Source: Flavobacterium litorale (lineage in GTDB: Bacteria; Bacteroidota; Bacteroidia; Flavobacteriales; Flavobacteriaceae). From it: DNA of 64,000 nucleotides. Where the stretch lies: positions 186,001 to 250,000 of the forward strand of contig NZ_CP080429.1 in assembly GCF_019613795.1 (NCBI RefSeq), in the 5' to 3' direction. The notes beneath the pieces were generated by a model. It did not search any database and was not told where the DNA came from. It saw only the letters and a program-made list of their open reading frames with translations. Below, piece by piece: positions 35,355 to 43,670 of the stretch; position 1 is the first letter of the stretch, and the number at the start of each line of letters is the position of its first letter. The translations under genes and the position numbers were made by a program.

Positions 35355-36331
35355 TAGTCAAGCGATTGGTTTTCTTGGTTAGCTAATTTAGAGATTAAAA
35401 CATACTCTTTAGCCGAAATAGTACCGTAATAAAAATTAATAGGGTTAATAGCCTTTCCACCCTTGTGTACCTCGTAGTGCAAGTGCGGTCCTTCGGATCG
35501 ACCTGTACTCCCTACGTAGCCTATTACATCGCCACGTTTTACCTTTTTACCAACCCTAACATTATACTTGCTAAGGTGGGCATATAACGTTTCGTAACCA
35601 AAACCATGTTTTATAACAATATGGTTGCCATAGCCCGAAGCCTTGTTATCGGCACGGCGCACTACGCCATCTCCCGTTGCGTATATAGGGGTACCTGTTT
35701 TAGCAGTAAAGTCCATACCCGCATGAAACTTACGTATTTTGGTAAATGGGTCGCTCCTGTACCCAAAACCCGATGCAAGACGTTTTAAATCTTCGTTTTT
35801 AACAGGCTGTATGGCAGGTATGGCTGCAAGCAGCTTTTCTCTGTCTTTTGCCAGCTTGGCTATTTCTTCTAACGATTTGGATTGTACCACCAACTCTTTG
35901 GAGATTACATCAAGCCGTTTAGTGGTTTTTATAATTATATCCGAGTTGTTGTACCCCTCTAAACCTTTGTAACGGTTTACCCCTCCAAAACCTGCCTTAC
36001 GTTGCTCTTCTGGTATGGGCGATGTGTTAAAATACGTGCGATACAAATTATTATCACGCTCCGCTATACTTGCCAAAACCTCATCAACCTGATCCATTTT
36101 ACGGTTTAATACCTCATAACGAATCTTCATGTTTTCAATTTCGCGTGCCTGCAACTTATCTTTAGGCGTTTCAAAATAAGGGGTATTTAATAATACTATA
36201 AAACACAGAAAGCCAAACAGTGCCGAAGCTACTATAAACAGTAGCCCAACACCTATTTTTTTGCCTTTTTTTACCCTTACCTTATGGTAGGACAACGTTT
36301 CTGAATCGTAATAATATTTTACCTTAGACAT
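35354..36331 (-). CDS. M23 family metallopeptidase with coiled coil
   Basis: 325 residues. A membrane anchor (about 25-50), a coiled-coil segment (about 55-170), then an M23 domain with the zinc ligands His203 and Asp207 (FHAGMDFTA), His252 (YAHLSKY) and HLHYEV (His283, His285). It is an envelope peptidoglycan endopeptidase. First gene of the minus operon running through MerR, LemA and both TPM genes, divergent from alaS. Confidence 0.92.
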   Translation of the reverse strand: MSKVKYYYDSETLSYHKVRVKKGKKIGVGLLFIVASALFGFLCFIVLLNTPYFETPKDKLQAREIENMKIRYEVLNRKMDQVDEVLASIAERDNNLYRTYFNTSPIPEEQRKAGFGGVNRYKGLEGYNNSDIIIKTTKRLDVISKELVVQSKSLEEIAKLAKDREKLLAAIPAIQPVKNEDLKRLASGFGYRSDPFTKIRKFHAGMDFTAKTGTPIYATGDGVVRRADNKASGYGNHIVIKHGFGYETLYAHLSKYNVRVGKKVKRGDVIGYVGSTGRSEGPHLHYEVHKGGKAINPINFYYGTISAKEYVLISKLANQENQSLD

Positions 36332-36346
36332 ATTGCTAATTTATTC

Positions 36347-36452
36347 TATTTTTGCACCTTACAGCGTAGCGCATAAAGCCAAAACCAATAGACGTACAAA
36401 TGTAAGAAATGTTACGGTTTTAGAGCTACTTAATTTTCGATAAACAAAATTA
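36347..36452. promoter_or_regulatory. Divergent, overlapping promoters of alaS and the M23 operon
   Basis: TATTTTTG on the plus strand (36347-36354) lies about 108 bp before alaS. TAATTTTG on the minus strand (36445-36452) lies about 114 bp before the M23 gene. Each starts inside the leader of the other, so the two 5' leaders would overlap by about 85 nt as antisense RNA. Confidence 0.45.
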
Positions 36453-36461
36453 TACCCAAAT

Positions 36462-39092
36462 ATGAAATCGAGGGATATTAGAAAGCAGTTTTTAGATTTT
36501 TTCCAAGATAAAGGACACTTAATTGTTCCTTCAGCACCCATTGTAACCAAAGACGACCCTACCCTAATGTTTAACAATTCGGGTATGGCACAGTTTAAAG
36601 AATATTTTTTGGGGAATGCAACACCAAAAAGCAATCGTATTACCGATTCGCAAAAATGCCTGCGTGTTTCGGGTAAACATAACGATTTAGAGGATGTTGG
36701 TTTTGATACCTACCACCACACCATGTTTGAGATGCTGGGTAACTGGAGTTTTGGCGATTATTTTAAAAAAGAGGCTATTAATTGGGCTTGGGAACTACTA
36801 ACCGAAGTATATAAAATTCCGAAAGACATACTGTACGTAACCGTATATGAAGGCAGCGAGGAAGATAAAGTTCCGTTTGACCAAGAGGCATACGATATTT
36901 GGAAGGCACTTATAGGTGAAGACCGTATACTGACAGGAAACAAAAAAGACAATTTTTGGGAAATGGGCGACCAAGGACCTTGCGGACCTTGCTCGGAAAT
37001 TCATGTAGATATTCGTTCTGATGCAGAAAAAGCAAAAGTTTCGGGTAGAGATCTGATTAATGCCGACCACCCACAAGTTGTAGAGATTTGGAATAATGTA
37101 TTTATGGAGTTTAACCGTAAAGCCGATAAATCGTTAGAGGCATTGCCATCGCGCCACGTAGATACGGGTATGGGCTTTGAAAGGCTTTGTATGGTATTAC
37201 AAGGGGTACAAAGTAATTACGATACTGATGTGTTTACACCGCTAATTAAAAAAGTAGAACAACTTACAGGCAAACACTACAAAAGCAAGGCAGACAACGA
37301 TGCCGAAGAAAAAGCAAATATTGCTATACGTGTGGTGGCAGACCACGTGCGTGCTGTTGCCTTTGCTATTGCCGATGGGCAATTACCTAGTAATACGGGT
37401 GCAGGTTACGTTATCCGTAGGATATTGCGCCGTGCCATACGTTATGGGTTTACCTTTTTAGATAAAAAAGAACCTTTTATTTACGAGCTTGTAGCTGTAC
37501 TTAGTGAGCAAATGGGCGAATTTTTCCCAGAAATAAAAGCGCAACAAAGCCTTGTTACCAATGTAATTAAAGAAGAAGAAGCTTCTTTCTTACGTACCCT
37601 AGAGCAAGGACTACAATTATTGGAAAATGTAGTGCTGCAAACCGAAGGCAACGAAGTATCGGGAGCTAAAGTATTTGAATTATACGATACTTTTGGTTTT
37701 CCAGAAGACCTTACGGCACTCATCTTAAAAGAAAAAGGATTTAATTATGATAAAGCAGCTTTTAATGCTGAGTTAAAGAAGCAAAAAGACCGTTCGCGCG
37801 CTGCTGGCGAAGTAGCTACCGACGATTGGAATATTGTTATAGATAATGCTAATGAGACCTTTGTAGGCTACGACCAACTGGAAAATGAAGTGAAAATTAC
37901 CCGTTTCCGTAAAGTAAAATCTAAAAAAGAAGGTACACTATACCAACTCGTATTGGACAGTACGCCTTTTTACCCCGAAGGTGGCGGGCAGGTAGGCGAT
38001 AATGGTATTTTGGTTACACCCAACGAAACCATAGCTGTTATTGATACCAAAAAGGAGAACAACCTTATACTGCACATTACCAAAAAATTACCCGATAATG
38101 TTAATGCTACATTTACTGCAAAGGTAGATGGTACGTTACGAAGTAAATCAGCAAGTAACCACACTGCTACACACTTACTGCATTTAGCATTGCGCACTGT
38201 TTTGGGTACACACGTAGAGCAAAAAGGCTCGTTAGTAAGCCCTAACTATTTGCGTTTCGATTTTTCGCATTTTGCTAAAGTTACCGATGATGAACTACAA
38301 CAGGTAGAGCATTTTGTAAACGAAAGAATACAAGAACATTTACCACTAATTGAACGTAGAAGCATTCCGTTTCAAGAAGCAATAGCCGAGGGCGCTTTAG
38401 CATTATTTGGCGAAAAATATGGCGATAATGTACGCGCCATAAAGTTCGGCGATAGTATGGAACTTTGTGGAGGCACACACGTAAATAATACTGCCGATAT
38501 ATGGCACTTTAAAATAAAAAGCGAAGGTGCTGTTGCAGCAGGTATTCGCCGTATCGAAGCCATAACAAACCAAGCCGTAAAAGCGTATTTTGCTACACAA
38601 GAAGAAACACTTAACGAAGTAAAATTAGCCCTTAAAAACCCTCAGGACACTTTAAAAGCAGTAACCTCTTTGCAGGATGAAAATGCCAAGTTAAAAAAAC
38701 AGGTAGAAGCGCTACTAAAAGATAAAGCTAAAAATCTAAAAGGAGAATTAGCAAAAGAAATTGAAGAAATAAACGGTGTTAAATTTCTTGCCAAACAAGT
38801 AGACCTTGATGCTACAGGTGCTAAAGATTTGGTTTACGAACTCGGCAATTTAGGCGATAACCTGTTTTTACTACTGGCTACAGCACAAAACGATAAGCCT
38901 ATGCTCACTTGCTACATATCTAAGGAGCTAGTTGCCGAAAAAGGGCTCAACGCAGGGCAAGTAGTCCGCGAATTGGGTAAATACATACAAGGTGGTGGCG
39001 GTGGTCAGCCGTTTTTTGCTACAGCAGGTGGTAAAAACATCAATGGTATTAATGAAGCATTGGCAGCAGCGAAAAACTTTATAAACAAATAA
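36462..39092 (+). CDS. alaS: Alanine-tRNA ligase
   Basis: 876 residues, full length for AlaS. The class II catalytic core opens with [14 protein letters not shown] and holds [13 protein letters not shown]. The editing domain has the HxxxH zinc site HTATH (His567, His571) and CGGTH (Cys669, His673), and the C-Ala domain ends with [14 protein letters not shown]. It charges tRNA-Ala and clears mischarged Ser and Gly. It is cytoplasmic. Confidence 0.98.
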   Translation: MKSRDIRKQFLDFFQDKGHLIVPSAPIVTKDDPTLMFNNSGMAQFKEYFLGNATPKSNRITDSQKCLRVSGKHNDLEDVGFDTYHHTMFEMLGNWSFGDYFKKEAINWAWELLTEVYKIPKDILYVTVYEGSEEDKVPFDQEAYDIWKALIGEDRILTGNKKDNFWEMGDQGPCGPCSEIHVDIRSDAEKAKVSGRDLINADHPQVVEIWNNVFMEFNRKADKSLEALPSRHVDTGMGFERLCMVLQGVQSNYDTDVFTPLIKKVEQLTGKHYKSKADNDAEEKANIAIRVVADHVRAVAFAIADGQLPSNTGAGYVIRRILRRAIRYGFTFLDKKEPFIYELVAVLSEQMGEFFPEIKAQQSLVTNVIKEEEASFLRTLEQGLQLLENVVLQTEGNEVSGAKVFELYDTFGFPEDLTALILKEKGFNYDKAAFNAELKKQKDRSRAAGEVATDDWNIVIDNANETFVGYDQLENEVKITRFRKVKSKKEGTLYQLVLDSTPFYPEGGGQVGDNGILVTPNETIAVIDTKKENNLILHITKKLPDNVNATFTAKVDGTLRSKSASNHTATHLLHLALRTVLGTHVEQKGSLVSPNYLRFDFSHFAKVTDDELQQVEHFVNERIQEHLPLIERRSIPFQEAIAEGALALFGEKYGDNVRAIKFGDSMELCGGTHVNNTADIWHFKIKSEGAVAAGIRRIEAITNQAVKAYFATQEETLNEVKLALKNPQDTLKAVTSLQDENAKLKKQVEALLKDKAKNLKGELAKEIEEINGVKFLAKQVDLDATGAKDLVYELGNLGDNLFLLLATAQNDKPMLTCYISKELVAEKGLNAGQVVRELGKYIQGGGGGQPFFATAGGKNINGINEALAAAKNFINK

Positions 39093-39114
39093 TAATTAAA
39101 TTTTATTCGAGAAA

Positions 39115-39876
39115 ATGAAAAACATACTTGGTTTTGTTCTATTAGTAGTAATATTATCCTCTTGTTCTAGCGATTCTGACAACAGCACAACTATTGATGA
39201 AAGCACTATTTTTTTAAAAAAAACTATTACCAACCATCCCGATGGCACATTAGTTACAGCTAACTATCATTACAATGATACATATATTACTGGCATTACA
39301 TATTCGGACGGTAGAAATACCGCATATGAATACGAAAATGACTTACTAGTGGCAATAAAAGAATACGATACTAATGGTGAGTTATCTAAAATTGAGCAAT
39401 ACAGCTACTATGATTCAATTAATAAAACTGCTGCAATGCTAACCACTACTTATCCTGAGCAAGCTAGTATATACACAACCTTTAGTTACTATACAGGCTG
39501 GCTAGTAGAAGTTAATAAGTATAATGTGATTGGTAACGGAGAATTTTATTTTCTATCTAAAATTAGAACAAAGTTAAACGGCAACGGAATTTATGAAGCG
39601 TCTGAATATGACGAAAACTATGACTTTTTGAGGCAAAACACTTATATATACGACTTAAAAAACAACCCACTAAAAAATACGGCTTCTTTTGATACACAAA
39701 TCATACATAAGTTTTGGGGTAGCGACCATAACATATTAAGCTATAATAAAAGTGGAATTGGTGCTGGCGATTCTTACACTGTTAAATACACCTATAACGA
39801 AGCTAATTTTCCAATTACAGGAAAAAAAACACTTCGCAATGGTGACATAATCAATACTGAATACTTCTACGAATAG
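39115..39876 (+). CDS. Lipoprotein with YD-like repeats
   Basis: 253 residues with lipobox LSSC (Cys17). The body is made of short repeating YD-type units (TVANYHYNDTYITGITY, YEYENDLLVAIKEYDTN), as in small RHS-like surface lipoproteins of Bacteroidota. It is 22 bp after alaS and may ride on its transcript, though function is unrelated. No toxin domain is visible. Confidence 0.72.
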   Translation: MKNILGFVLLVVILSSCSSDSDNSTTIDESTIFLKKTITNHPDGTLVTANYHYNDTYITGITYSDGRNTAYEYENDLLVAIKEYDTNGELSKIEQYSYYDSINKTAAMLTTTYPEQASIYTTFSYYTGWLVEVNKYNVIGNGEFYFLSKIRTKLNGNGIYEASEYDENYDFLRQNTYIYDLKNNPLKNTASFDTQIIHKFWGSDHNILSYNKSGIGAGDSYTVKYTYNEANFPITGKKTLRNGDIINTEYFYE

Positions 39877-39902
39877 TATAACTTAAAACCTATTTAACAA
39901 TA

Positions 39903-40862
39903 ATGCAATTCAGAACCCAAATACCTATTACAAAAAGTAGTCATAGTATTGGTTACAATTCAAAAATAGTGTCTTTGGGTTCTTGTTTTGCGGTAAATAT
40001 GGGCGAAAAGCTCAACTACTTTAAATTCAGGAATACCATAAACCCATTCGGTATATTGTTCCACCCATTAGCTATAGAAAAGTTTATTGGCTACACTCTG
40101 CAACAAAAGCAATTTACCGAAGCTGATATTTTTTACCATAACGAACGTTGGCATTGCTTTGATGCGCACAGCGATTTAAGTAATCCAGATAAAAATGTAC
40201 TGCTTCAAAACCTTACTATAGCAACTACAACTACTCGGTTGGCATTACAACAAGCCTCGCACAGTATTATTACATTAGGTACGGCATGGGTGTATCGGCA
40301 CAAAGAATCGGGGAATATTGTAGCCAATTGCCATAAAGTACCGCAAAAAGAGTTTACTAAAGCACTACTTTCGGTTACTGCTATAAAAGAAAGCCTCGAA
40401 AAAACTATGGCTTTAGTTAGAGAAGTTAATCCAAAAATAAAATTCGTTTTTACGGTTTCACCCGTGCGGCATATCAAAGATGGTTTTGTAGAGAACCAAT
40501 GGAGTAAAGCCAACCTTATAGCTGCTTTACATGAGGTATTAACAACTCCCCCTTCGGGGGCTGACGGGCTTTATTTCCCGTCGTATGAAATTATGATGGA
40601 TGAGCTACGCGACTATCGTTTTTACGAATCCGATATGATTCACCCCAATAATATTGCTATTGATTACATCTGGGAACGTTTTACCGAAACTTATATTGAA
40701 GAAACCACCCAAGCCATGATGAAAGAAGTTAACACCATACAAAAAGGGTTACTTCATCGTCCTTTTAACCCTGATTCGGAAGAACATAAAGCTTTTCAGG
40801 AAAAACTGAAGCAGCGTTCTGCTAACCTACATGCTAAATATCCTACTATTATTTTTGAATAA
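39903..40862 (+). CDS. GSCFA-domain protein
   Basis: 319 residues. The family motif GSCFA is at 26-30 in IVSLGSCFAVNMGE, and PVRHIKDGFVENQWSKANL and DMIHPNNIAIDYIW resemble a GDSL/SGNH hydrolase core, so esterase activity is possible. No signal peptide, so cytoplasmic. It follows the lipoprotein gene by 26 bp. Confidence 0.9.
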   Translation: MQFRTQIPITKSSHSIGYNSKIVSLGSCFAVNMGEKLNYFKFRNTINPFGILFHPLAIEKFIGYTLQQKQFTEADIFYHNERWHCFDAHSDLSNPDKNVLLQNLTIATTTTRLALQQASHSIITLGTAWVYRHKESGNIVANCHKVPQKEFTKALLSVTAIKESLEKTMALVREVNPKIKFVFTVSPVRHIKDGFVENQWSKANLIAALHEVLTTPPSGADGLYFPSYEIMMDELRDYRFYESDMIHPNNIAIDYIWERFTETYIEETTQAMMKEVNTIQKGLLHRPFNPDSEEHKAFQEKLKQRSANLHAKYPTIIFE

Positions 40863-40881
40863 TTTTCTTTTACAAATAAAG

Positions 40882-40924
40882 TTTCATTTTTTACTGAAAG
40901 TTTAAAAATATTATTTTATCTTTG
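40882..40924 (+). promoter_or_regulatory. GbsR-type operator and promoter
   Basis: An 18-bp inverted repeat, TTTCA-N8-TGAAA, lies at 40882-40899 and is followed by GTTTAAAA. The -7 element TATCTTTG is at 40917-40924, only 4 bp before the ATG at 40929. The repeat covers the -33 position, so a bound protein would block the promoter. The same element recurs at 41453. Confidence 0.6.
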
Positions 40925-40928
40925 AACT

Positions 40929-41435
40929 ATGGAATTCAGCGAAGCAAAAAATAAGTTTGTACAAACGTGGGGCGCATTAGGCTCGCAATGGGGCATTAAT
41001 AAAACCATGGCACAAATACATGCTTTGCTTATGGTAGCTCCTGAAGCATTATCAATGGAAGATATTATGGAAGAGTTACAAATATCGCGTGGTAATGCAA
41101 GTATGAACTTGCGTGCTTTAATGGATTGGGGCATTGTGTTTAAAGAATATAAAGCGGGCGAACGTAAAGAGTTTTTTATTGCCGAGAAAGACCTTGATGA
41201 ACTAGCGGTAAAAATAGCACAAGAACGTAGTAAAAGAGAAATTAAACCCGCACTTAGGGTACTAAAGGATGTATCTACAGGTGTAAAAAATGATAAATCG
41301 GTAGAAGCAAAGCACTTTACCAACCAAACGGCAAAGCTTTACGATTTTGTATTAAAAGCTGATAATATGATTGAGAAAGTAACTGAGTTTAAAGATAATT
41401 GGATAGGCAGATTGGTTACGAAAATTATGAAGTAA
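40929..41435 (+). CDS. GbsR/MarR-family transcriptional regulator
   Basis: 168 residues. A winged HTH with LSMEDIMEELQISRGNASMNLRAL typical of GbsR-type MarR proteins, then a helical dimerisation region. Four bases separate the -7 element from the ATG, so the transcript is near leaderless. The inverted repeat at its own promoter and before the next operon suggests it represses both. Confidence 0.92.
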   Translation: MEFSEAKNKFVQTWGALGSQWGINKTMAQIHALLMVAPEALSMEDIMEELQISRGNASMNLRALMDWGIVFKEYKAGERKEFFIAEKDLDELAVKIAQERSKREIKPALRVLKDVSTGVKNDKSVEAKHFTNQTAKLYDFVLKADNMIEKVTEFKDNWIGRLVTKIMK

Positions 41436-41452
41436 AAAAATTTACATTTGAA

Positions 41453-41477
41453 TTTCAAATATTTTTGAAAGTTTAAA
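41453..41477 (+). promoter_or_regulatory. Second copy of the GbsR-type operator
   Basis: TTTCAAA-TATT-TTTGAAA (41453-41470) has the same 18-bp length and the same GTTTAAAA following as the site at 40882. It lies 26 bp before the start of the membrane protein gene. Confidence 0.6.
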
Positions 41478-41495
41478 ACAATCAATACAATTAAA

Positions 41496-41807
41496 GTGAT
41501 GAAAAAATTAAACTATTTTTTTGTAGGTGTACCTACTCTATTAAGCTTAATAGGCTTTGTGTACAAAGAGCTTTGGTTTATTGCTGCGCTTTTTATGATC
41601 TTAACAGGATTATTTCAGATTACTACTGCAGTAATTTGGACTGGTAGCGAGGGTAGTAATAATATTTTTTTGAGAATTTATTGGCTGCTAACAATATCAT
41701 TCTTTTTAATGTGGGTGTTTACCGATTGGTATTGGATAATTGTATTGCCACCTATAATTGCAATATACTTTACTGTAATTCTCAATTATAATTTCAAAAA
41801 TACTTAA
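41496..41807 (+). CDS. Small membrane protein in a GbsR-controlled operon
   Basis: 103 residues with four predicted membrane helices separated by short loops. It is probably the first gene of an operon with the TIGR01777 epimerase (3 bp gap). No motif is recognised. Confidence 0.75.
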   Translation: MMKKLNYFFVGVPTLLSLIGFVYKELWFIAALFMILTGLFQITTAVIWTGSEGSNNIFLRIYWLLTISFFLMWVFTDWYWIIVLPPIIAIYFTVILNYNFKNT

Positions 41808-41810
41808 CCC

Positions 41811-42719
41811 ATGAAAAAACTAATCGTTGCAGCAGGAACAGGTTTTTTAGGACAAGTGCTTATAAACCATTTTAAAAATAAAGTAGCTGAAATTGTAATC
41901 CTGACCCGTAGCAAAACCTTACAGGAAAACAATATACGCTATGTACATTGGGATGCCAAAACCTTAACAGGATGGGAGACCGAATTGGAGGGCGCCGATG
42001 TACTCATTAATCTTGCAGGAAAATCGGTAGATTGCCGTTACAACGCGCAAAATAAAAACGAAATAATAGCATCGCGAGTAGATAGTACTGCAATACTCAA
42101 TAAAGCCGTACTACAGTGCACCAATCCGCCTAAACATTGGCTCAACTCTTCTACTGCTACTATTTATCGGAATAGCGAAAACAAACAAATGGATGAGTTT
42201 ACAGGCGAAATCGGTCATGATTTCTCTATGAATGTTGCCAAAATGTGGGAGAGTACTTTTTTTCAGGTAGCAACACCTAAAACTAAAAAAACAGTACTCC
42301 GAACTTCGATTGTATTGGGCAAAAACGGTGGAGCTTATCCAACATTAAAAAAATTAGCACAACTTGGTTTTGGTGGTAAGCAAGGTAGTGGTAAACAATA
42401 CGTAAGCTGGATTCACGAACATGATTTTGCCCGTGCTGTAGCTTTTGTAATTGATAAAGAACTGGAAGGCGAGATTAACATCGTATCGCCCACTCCAACA
42501 AAAAATAAAAACTTCATGGCGCTATTAAGGCGTAGTGTAAACATGCCAATAGGCATACCTGTTAGCAAACCACTATTAAAAATGGGGGCAATGCTTATAG
42601 GTACTGAAACAGAATTAGTACTAAAAAGCCGTAACGTTATCCCTACCCGATTACACAATGAAGGTTTTAAGTTTACATATAATAACCTACAAGAAGCTTT
42701 ACAAAACCTTATAAGTTAG
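41811..42719 (+). CDS. TIGR01777-family NAD(P)-dependent epimerase/oxidoreductase
   Basis: 302 residues. An extended-SDR fold with the nucleotide site AAGTGFLGQVL, ADVLINLAGKSVDCRY and a substrate-side LNSSTATIY. The C-terminal DUF1731 portion is typical of TIGR01777. The reaction is not known. Its end overlaps the convergent membrane gene by 4 bp. Confidence 0.92.
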   Translation: MKKLIVAAGTGFLGQVLINHFKNKVAEIVILTRSKTLQENNIRYVHWDAKTLTGWETELEGADVLINLAGKSVDCRYNAQNKNEIIASRVDSTAILNKAVLQCTNPPKHWLNSSTATIYRNSENKQMDEFTGEIGHDFSMNVAKMWESTFFQVATPKTKKTVLRTSIVLGKNGGAYPTLKKLAQLGFGGKQGSGKQYVSWIHEHDFARAVAFVIDKELEGEINIVSPTPTKNKNFMALLRRSVNMPIGIPVSKPLLKMGAMLIGTETELVLKSRNVIPTRLHNEGFKFTYNNLQEALQNLIS

Positions 42720-43540
42720 TACGCACTAGCCAACAGCACCAATAATAGCCAAAAAATTGGGATGCTTTCTACCCAAAACAACGTATAATATTTGGATCGG
42801 TTGGGTGTAGCAAAAACAGTAAATAATGCTGTAACTACTACCAGTACAAAATTAATAACAAGCTCTTTAGTGCTAATTGCTGTTTTAAAAAATGTTAGTA
42901 TATAAAACAGCAAAAGCAATCCAATATTGAGCCATTGGGTATATTTTATCCCGATTTTCTGTGGTACCGTCATAAGGAGAGGGTCATCCTCCTTAGAATC
43001 AATAATCTCGAAAATGAGAATCAGAATAATAACAAAAATAAAACGCTGAGCGCATTTTAAAGCTACGTCTACCAATACTACGGGCATGCCTGCATTTTGT
43101 AGCGGTAGTAACACCGTAATGCCTGCCCAACAAAGGGCAACCATATAAATTTTAATACCCGTCCAATTGCGCATATTTTTCCTTCGCGGGAAAAGTGGTA
43201 CGGTATAAAGTAATGTAAGTACAAAAAACACAATACATGTTATTTGCGTAATACGGGCTAATAATAAAAATGCCCAACCCGAGAGTAATAATGCAACAAT
43301 GCTAATAGCAGTAATTACTTTTAGCTCGGTAGTAATGTGTTTTTTGCTGCGAAAATAATCTTCATATTTTACAAAATTATAGCCCCCTATAGTTCCAAAG
43401 AAAACATAAGCAGCTATAGGAGCGTCAAACGGGAGTTGGAAGATGTGCAACGTCATTAACAACAACGATAGTACTGCAAAAGCAACGTGTATACTACCAT
43501 GTATGTAAAGTCTGAATAACGTCCTAAATACATTCATCAC
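42716..43540 (-). CDS. UbiA-like multi-pass membrane protein
   Basis: 274 residues, about eight or nine membrane helices. KYEDYFRSKKH and EIIDSKEDDP provide Asp-rich segments in the loops as seen in UbiA-type prenyltransferases, though the canonical NDxxDxxxD motif is not complete. Function is uncertain. Confidence 0.72.
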   Translation of the reverse strand: MMNVFRTLFRLYIHGSIHVAFAVLSLLLMTLHIFQLPFDAPIAAYVFFGTIGGYNFVKYEDYFRSKKHITTELKVITAISIVALLLSGWAFLLLARITQITCIVFFVLTLLYTVPLFPRRKNMRNWTGIKIYMVALCWAGITVLLPLQNAGMPVVLVDVALKCAQRFIFVIILILIFEIIDSKEDDPLLMTVPQKIGIKYTQWLNIGLLLLFYILTFFKTAISTKELVINFVLVVVTALFTVFATPNRSKYYTLFWVESIPIFWLLLVLLASAY

Positions 43541-43634
43541 ACAAAAATAATCAATATGCTAAAAGTAATAGGTTTAAGATGGAAAATTCACAAAATAGGC
43601 AACCAAAAAGCATTTTATTTTGAATATAAATAAT

Positions 43635-43642
43635 TACTTTTG
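43635..43642 (+). promoter_or_regulatory. TAnnTTTG -7 element for gcvP
   Basis: TACTTTTG lies 28 bp before the ATG at 43671, so the upstream in-frame ATG at 43620 is not transcribed. Confidence 0.65.
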
Positions 43643-43670
43643 TGCCACTAAAAACAACGCAGCAATATAC

